Source of the DNA: Anaeromyces robustus
Lineage: Eukaryota; Neocallimastigomycota; Neocallimastigomycetes; Neocallimastigales; Neocallimastigaceae
Direction of reading: 5' to 3'
Length of the DNA: 57,500 bases
Assembly (NCBI GenBank): GCA_002104895.1
Contig: MCFG01000264.1
Coordinates: 1 to 57,500, forward strand
Below the pieces are notes generated by a model. That model did no database searches and had not been told where the DNA came from. It saw only the letters and a list, made by a program, of their open reading frames with translations. The translations under genes were made by a program, and so were the position numbers. Below, in pieces: positions 50,574-57,500 of the stretch (position 1 is the first letter of the stretch; every line of letters begins with the position of its first letter).

Positions 50574-51983
50574 ATATACAAGTTTTAATAATATATAAAT
50601 ACCTTTTTTATATGAATTTGATAAATTATTATAATTATTTAATAATATTTCATTATCTTCTGTTAATTTATTAATTCTATTTTGTAAAATTTTTATTCTG
50701 TTTAATATTTTAGGAATGTTAATAATTTATGTATAAGTATAAAGTTTAAATTCTATTATATAAAATATAAGGGAAAAAAAAATTTTTTTTTTTATTTAAT
50801 TTATTATAGTATGTGAATAATTGAAACGTACATATCATTTTTCCCATTAGAAATTGTTGTTAATTCATTTTCTTTCGTTTCTATTTTTTTCTTTAAATTC
50901 TTATTTTCTGAATTTAATTCAATACTTTCATGAATAATGATCTTTGATTTTTCTCCGAGTTCAAGTAATTTATTCTATGAATGAATTAATATATTAAGAA
51001 AAAAAAAAATTTTTTTTTAAATATATATATTTATTTAAATGGTTAATAATTTCAAAAAAAAAAGAGATAATTACTTCATATTCTGCTATTACATCATTAC
51101 TTTTTTGTAGTTCACTCTATAATAATTAATAAATCAATATTAAAAATTATATATAAATATTACATATATATATTTATATTTTTAAAAAAAAGTATAATAT
51201 TTTATCAATATTATAAATTATAAATAATATTTTATTAATTACTTCTAATGTATTGATAACTCCTTTTGCTTCTTCATATTGAATCTATAAATAATATATA
51301 TTATTTAAGGGTAATAGAAATAATTATAATATAATGGAGTAAAATAATGTTTATTAATTAATATTCTTTTTTTTTCTTCTTCTTCTAATTATTAATTTTT
51401 TTTTTATAAAAAAATTTATAAAAAAAAGAAACCTCAATCATATTATTTTTTTTCTCTAATTCAAAACTTTTCGAAGTTAATGATTCCATTTGATTTCCCA
51501 ATTCATTATATTTTTCAATAATTTCATTAATTTCATTTTTTTTCTCGATATTTTCATGATATAATTTATTTGAATTTTGTTTAATTTTTTTTAGTTCATT
51601 ATTTAATTTGTTAATTTGTTCTTTAGATTGATTAATTTTATCTTCATATATTTTAAAAATTGGTGTAGATAAATTAATAAGATCTTCTGACATAGAAAAA
51701 ATGCTTTTATATGAATCCGTCTATTTTAATAATATATTTATAGAATTATATATTAATAAATATTATATTAATGCTATTTTTTTTTTTCTTTTCTTTTTTT
51801 TTTTACCTTTATATATTTTGGATCGGATGGATATTTTTTCTGATAATATTCAATAACGGATCCTAATTTTTTAACTTTTTTTAAATATTAATTCAATATT
51901 ATTTTTATCGGAAATTTTTTTTTTTTTAAATGATAAAATTTATTACCTAATTCCACCAAATTTGTGCCTTCGGTTGATTCCAT
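49428..51983 (-). CDS. Coiled-coil protein of unknown family, 11 exons
   Basis: Minus-strand exons: 51947-51983, 51807-51874, 51433-51720, 51243-51284, 51075-51116, 50832-50974, 50603-50697, 50056-50365, 49825-49931, 49592-49731, 49428-49502. All phases agree, giving 448 aa; the donor after exon 3 (GTTTCT) is the only unusual one. The N-terminal 50 residues are globular-looking (MESTEGTNLVELVKKLGSVI, then EYYQKKYPSDPKYIK). From about residue 60 to 330 it is a nearly continuous Lys/Glu/Asn/Leu coiled coil. A more hydrophobic patch follows (NDYFNNFPFIFPKVLLNAIK), then an Asn-rich segment and a short C-terminal helix. Exons 4 and 5 are each exactly 42 nt (14 residues). I do not recognise the family; a cytoskeletal, kinetochore or tethering role would be possible, but nothing seen decides it. 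Confidence 0.8.
50488..50571 (+). repeat. (ATT)n microsatellite in intron 7 of the coiled-coil gene
   Basis: About 84 bp of ATT within intron 50366-50602 (between exons 8 and 7 in plus-strand order). Confidence 0.88.
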
Positions 51984-52321
51984 TTTATTTTATTTTATTT
52001 TTATTTTAATAATATTTATTTAATAATAACAAGTTGATTTTGATAAATATAATAATTAAATATTATAATTAACAATTTTTATTATTTTACTTATTTGATA
52101 TAAAAACAAAAAAAAAACAAGAGAAGTAAATATATATATATATATATATATAAATATATATGAAAAGATAGAAATGAAAACAAATAGAATTTTATTTTTG
52201 AAAAAAAAATATAAAATCAAAAAAAAAAAAAAGTTAAAATTATAATTTTTTTTATTATATTATTATTTAAAATATCAAACTTTAAAATAATAATTTTTTT
52301 TATTTTTTTATTTTTTTATTT

Positions 52322-52358
<37 letters not shown>

Positions 52359-52750
52359 GTAATTATTAAGAAAAAAAAGTCAAAAAAAAACAAAAATTTA
52401 AATTTTTAAGATTATTATTGTAAATGAAACAAGTTCATAATTTTTTTTTTTAAATTATTTAAATAAAAATACACATTTATATTGACTTATTTTTATATGA
52501 TTTATATTTATATATACATTCTTGTCATTTTAAAGATAAAAAAACAAATATTATTATAAGTTAATTTAAAATGATAATAATGTATATATAAATCATATAA
52601 AAATACCAAATAGAATTTTATTTTTGAAAAAAAAATATAAAATCAAAAAAAAAAAAAAAGTTAAAATTATAATTTTTTTTATTATATTATTATTTAAAAT
52701 ATCAAACTTTAAAATAATAATTTTTTTTTTATTTTTTTATTTTTTTATTT

Positions 52751-52784
<34 letters not shown>

Positions 52785-53708
52785 GTAATTATTAAGAAAA
52801 AAAAGTCAAAAAAAAACAAAAATTTAAATTTTTAAGATTATTATTGTAAATGAAACAAGTTTATAATTTTTTTTTTTAAATTATTTAAATAAAAATACAC
52901 ATTTATATTGACTTATTTTTATATGATTTATATTTATATATACATTCTTGTCATTTTAAAGATAAAAAAACAAATATTATTATAAGTTAATTTAAAATGA
53001 TAATAATGTATATATAAATCATATAAAAATACTTTTTTTTTTTCTTTTTTTTAAAATAATTATATATAAAATTTAATTATAATATGTTAGAATATATATG
53101 AAATATTGTGATTATATATGTTAAAATACAATATATTAAATTTAATGTATAAGCTACGTTATATTAATATAGAAGCATGTAATTAATAATATAGTTTAAA
53201 TATTTGTAAAAAAAAAAACTCTTTATCAATATATAAATATTAAGTTGACATAATATAACTAAAACTAAATGACTTTATATCATATAATATATTTTGCATT
53301 TAAGAAAAACTATATATATTAATTTTGTTATTATTAAAATGTAATTTTTATCTTTTCTAATTGTTTTTATTTTTATTTTTTATTTTTTATTTTTTATTCT
53401 TTATTTTTTATTTTTTATTTATTATTATTATTTTTTTTACATGCTTTAATTTTTCTTTTTTTCTTTTATTTATTTTTATTTTATTTTTATTATAAATACC
53501 ATGACAATGATAAATATAAATAATTGCATATAATATTTAATTATTATTATATTATTTTTTATATTATTTTTAATTTTATTTTATTTTTATTTCAATTTTT
53601 TTTTTATTTATTATGATTTTTATTTATTATTATTATATTTTAATAAAAAGAATGAAAAAAAAAAAAAAAATTTTTTTTTTATCTATAAATTATCATTTAT
53701 CTATTTAT
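51984..53708. other. Intergenic: promoter of the coiled-coil gene and 3' flank of STT3
   Basis: 1.7 kb. About half is a 426 bp tandem duplication (52181-53032). The rest is poly-T, poly-A, ATTTTTT repeats (53365-53420) and a poly-A/poly-T junction at 53654-53680 just beyond the STT3 stop. No gene seen. Confidence 0.6.
52181..53032 (+). repeat. Tandem duplication, two copies of about 426 bp
   Basis: Copy 1 starts at 52181 and copy 2 at 52607, both with CAAATAGAATTTTATTTTTG. They end with the same ATCATATAAAAATAC before 52607 and before 53033. Differences seen are a c/t change (ACAAGTTCATAA against ACAAGTTTATAA) and small length differences in homopolymers. Near identity points to a recent event. 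No coding potential. Confidence 0.95.
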
Positions 53709-56708
53709 CTAATCTTTTCTTGATTTTCTATTTCTCTTTCTTCTACGTCCAGAATTAAATATGGCAGCTGATTGTAATGATCTACCAATATTATCTGGTT
53801 TCTTAATCTTATAAATACGTACTAAAAGATTTTCTGAACTATAAACTTCATCCATAATAGATAATTGAATTGGTTTGGAGTATACAGGTGTTCCACGAAC
53901 ACGATCGTAGGCTTGATTATTTGGATACAAATCTTTAAAACGATAATATGACATTTTATACATAATACTATCTCTTAAAGTTGGACTTACAGAATCATCT
54001 ACACGATATTCACCACGACTATTATAGAAATTTTCTTCTTTAACTTGTTCTGGATAGACACCTTCTGAAATACGAATCATCCATAAGAATTTATTAATAT
54101 CATCACCACTATAACCAATTGCACCTCCAAACATAACAAGAGCATAGTCTACATCATGTCTTCTTAATAATACATATGCATTCTATTAAATCAATAATAT
54201 TATAATTATAAAAGTTTTTTGTTAATATCAAATTCATTGGTATATTTATTAATATTAAAAAAAAAAAAAAAAAAAAATGAATAAATAAATATATATATGA
54301 ACTAAATAAATTATTTAAAATTAAGAATAAAAACAAAAAAGAAAAAGGTTTAATTACTTCTTCATTAGATGCAAGCATTCTACCAACAGTAGCAATATGT
54401 GTATTATTCCAGGTATTGTTATCAACTAATGTGGTACGGTTTGTCATACCTGCTAATTGGTAACCATAATCCCACCATGACATAATCTTGGCATCTTCGG
54501 CAGAATTTTGTCTTAACCAATAGTAAGCTTCTCTGAAATCATCAATAATATGTTGAGAACCATCTCTATTTCTACTAGCTAAAACAATAGATGGTGATGA
54601 ATAAGCATTACTTGTTACCCAGGTACAGTGCCATACGTACATACAAAATATTAATAACATACTTAAAGTAACTATTAATTTAAGTTCAATTGTAGGAGTA
54701 TTATCTTTTGTTTCATTTTCTTTAGTTAAAATGGATGACTTATTTTCAGTCTTCTTTGATTTCATTTTTGGAGAAGTAGGTGAACTTCCCATTTTTGGTG
54801 AAGCTGGAGATTCTGGTAAACTTTCAGCACTACTAACAATATCTTCACTTTCTTCAACTTTAATTACTGTAGTTTTAGATTTACTAGAAAGTAAGAAATT
54901 ATCGAATAAGTAAGACATAGCAATACCAGCAGCAACACATACAATTGGTGTTAAGGTTAACATTAAACGAACCATAACTCCTGCAAAGTAAGAAGCAGTA
55001 ATACCATATAAAATAATAAATACACTTTCATCTGTTAATTTTTTGAAAGCAAAATAAATACCAACTGGGAAAAGTGGTACTAAAATATGTAAATCAAAGA
55101 AGAATGATGGCCAAGCAGTTGGTTGATGTTCTGATACAGAAGCAATAATTGGAATATGCTTCTTAGCATAACCAGTATCAAATAATGAATATAAACGACC
55201 AGTCCATGGATCAATAATACCAGTCTTTTGTAAAATAGCAAATCCACTAATACCAATAATAGAAATAATAATTAAGAATCTCTTTAATAAAGTCTTAAAT
55301 GAATCAGAAGATAAATAAGTTCTACAGAAATGAAGAAAAGCAACAATTTGAAGAAGACCAAAAGTACCTAAATTATATTAAAATATTTAATTATAATAAT
55401 AATGACATACAAATAATTTATATATAATAATTTTTATATATATAATATTAATATATAATATAAAAATTGGAAAAAAAAAAATTATTTTTATTATTATTAT
55501 TTAATATAAATGTGTTAAATATATAATGTTAGATATATTAATTATCATATCAAATAATATTTACCTAAAGCAGCCATATGTTCAGCTGTGGTAGCAGGTT
55601 GGAAACCAACAAATGGAATTTGCATTGAACCTATAGTACCTAATACATAGAATGTTGAATATGCTACATATAGTCTTTTAGAATATCTACCCATAAGAAG
55701 AAGAACAAAGACATGAAGTGGAATTAAATTAATAATAAAGATATAACCACCCCAAGCTGATACCATATAGAAATAGAATAAAGCAGTACAAGCGGCCCAG
55801 AAGGAAGAACCAGTTTTTACTGATTTAACCCAGAAGTAGAAAGTAATCATAAGTAAAAAGATGGAAATAGCTTCATTATCGTAGGAACCAGCAACAGATC
55901 TAGAAATATAACCTGGGGCAATAGCAACAAAAGCAGCAGCAAAAAGACCAGATGATTTTGTACAAACTTCACTTGTTAATAAATAAGTAGCGATAGCAGT
56001 TAAACCTGAGAAAACAGGTCCAAGGAATACACAAATGTGTCTAATATCAATATTAAAATTGAAGAAATGAAGAACTTTGTAAATGACACCAGAAGTAATC
56101 ATAATACCTGGGTAAAGAGTACCACCAACAACACGACCTAATGGGTACCTTTATATTATAAAGAATAAAAAAAAAAAAAAGAAAATTAATTTACTTTTTA
56201 GTATTTATATGTACATACATAGATGTATATTATTTATTTTCCTTCAAAAAAATATTAATTATAATTTATTATTATTAAGGCATACCATGATACTTGATCA
56301 AACCATGTTAAAAATTTGTAAAAACCTATATTTTTGTAAAAAAAAATTAATTATTTATTAATATATTTTAAATGTGATTATTATTATTGTTATATATATT
56401 TCATTAGAATAACATAATAAATAAATATGTAAATAAATTGTATTAATTTTCTGCTTTCTTATTCATTATTAAATAGATTTAAAAAAAAATATAATATATA
56501 TTATTTATATTTATATACCTTCATTTACTAAGTATTGAGTAGCTCTGTAGTTAAACCATGGATCAAATTCGTGAATAACACTTTCAAATCTAATAACGGA
56601 TAATAAACGTGAAATGAAAGCTAAAATAGCAATCAAAGCAAGGATTACAATACAAAGTAAATCCTTTGATTTTTTAAGATGTTGTAAACTTACAGCAGAA
56701 ACTGCCAT
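53709..56708 (-). CDS. STT3: STT3, catalytic subunit of oligosaccharyltransferase
   Basis: Exons: 56519-56708, 56286-56325, 55565-56148, 54358-55367, 53709-54182; phases agree, giving 765 aa (yeast Stt3 is 718). It transfers the lipid-linked glycan to Asn-X-Ser/Thr in the ER lumen. Seen: multiple hydrophobic spans; the first acidic motif EFDPWFNYR (Asp49); the second, [17 protein letters not shown] in the fifth external loop; [11 protein letters not shown]; the acceptor-binding WWDYGYQ at about 569-575; and the DK-type motif [11 protein letters not shown] in the luminal domain. Anything odd: a Ser/Pro/Lys-rich loop before the last spans, with repeated SPKM elements, and a basic C-terminus ([12 protein letters not shown]). 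Exon 2 is only 40 nt. Start: the first ATG in frame, giving the usual short cytosolic N-terminus before the first span. Confidence 0.94.
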
Positions 56709-57500
56709 TTTCTATTATTTTTATTTTTTTTAATTATTTTTTGAAAACAATATTTAAAATAATCATTAATTATATTAACATCATGAATTAGATTAATACT
56801 ATTTTATATAGTACTGAATTTTATATATATTATAATTTATATCAATATATAATAGTATTGATTTCTTATGAATATTTATTATTTGTTTATAATAATTGTA
56901 ATAATTAATATTGTATATATATATATACAATTATAAAATAATATTTTTAAATAATTTTTTCAAATTTATTTTTTATCAAAAATAATAAATATCCCATTAT
57001 TTATAAATAATAAAATAAAGATGAAAGATTCATCTCAAAATTATAAATAATTTAAATACCTTTTTTTTTTTTTTTTTTTTTTTTAAGGATATCTACTTGT
57101 AAATTATTTGCGATAAAATATTATATAATTATTATATAATAATAAACATTAATAATTGTATGAAAAATTCACATTAGAAAAAATATTTCTTTAAAAAGAT
57201 TTATTTAATCCGTTAAAAAAAATAAAAGCTTTATATACCTTTTTATTAATTTTTTCGTTATATCCTTTTTTTTTTTTTTTTTTTTTTTATTATAAATACT
57301 TTTTTTTTTATTATTATTGTTTATTTTCTATTTTATTAGCTTTTTTTTTTTAAAAAGTAAAATTACATTTATTATTTTTTATTCTATATATTTTAATTTT
57401 TTATAAAAAATAATAAATAAATAAATAAATCTTTGAAGAATAATGAAAAAAAAAAAATAAAAAGCAATTAATATAAAAAATATGATATAAAAATTTTATA
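56709..57500. other. Upstream flank of STT3
   Basis: 792 bp to the window edge, with poly-T runs at 57061-57084 and 57266-57288 and no coding signal. It should hold the STT3 promoter; no specific element recognised. Confidence 0.55.

Overview
The window is nuclear DNA of a fungus with extreme A+T bias. Genes are islands of slightly higher G+C in a desert of homopolymers and AAT, AAAT and TTTTA microsatellites. Most genes carry short AT-rich spliceosomal introns with GT-AG ends. The base composition, a Glu/Gln- and Thr-rich surface protein built from bacterial-type choice-of-anchor A domains, an intronless bacterial-type cysteine synthase and otherwise chytrid-like fungal proteins together suggest an anaerobic gut fungus (Neocallimastigomycota). 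That assignment is inference. All exon structures below were worked out by hand from splice sites, reading phase and homology.

Layout. (1) 1-4251 (+): 3' part of a large single-pass surface protein with tandem choice-of-anchor A domains, a Glu-Pro/Gln linker, a Thr-rich stalk, one membrane span and a tail carrying NPFxD and two NPxY motifs. (2) 7011-9072 (-): NudE/Nde1-type dynein regulator, 6 exons. (3) 9073-15506: 6.4 kb without a recognised gene, holding a 74+94 bp higher-order tandem repeat. (4) 15507-20493 (+): Osh3-type oxysterol-binding protein (GOLD, PH, FFAT, ORD), 15 exons, 900 aa. (5) 21693 to about 23324 (-): pinin-family splicing factor, first exon tentative. (6) 26269-27204 (+): cysteine synthase. 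(7) 28434-30872 (-): acetolactate synthase catalytic subunit, with an organelle presequence in its own exon. (8) 34051-36591 (+): Vta1-type activator of the ESCRT ATPase Vps4. (9) 37878-40439 (-): Snx41/Atg20-type PX-BAR sorting nexin. (10) 42241-44800 and 46079-48550 (+): tandem pair of membrane-anchored subtilisin-like proteases with identical intron positions and phases. (11) 49428-51983 (-): unrecognised coiled-coil protein, 11 exons. (12) 53709-56708 (-): STT3, catalytic subunit of oligosaccharyltransferase.

The genes are not an operon. Several serve the membrane system: STT3 glycosylates secreted proteins, the subtilisins and the anchor-A protein are likely secretory clients, and Osh3, Vta1 and Snx41 act in lipid transfer, ESCRT function and endosomal sorting. 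Cysteine synthase and acetolactate synthase are convergent amino-acid biosynthesis genes. No rRNA, tRNA, transposon or CRISPR array was recognised.

The most unusual object is the anchor-A protein: bacterial-type adhesive modules joined to a eukaryotic endocytic tail. Its domains 2 and 3 are each interrupted by a phase-0 intron at the same place.
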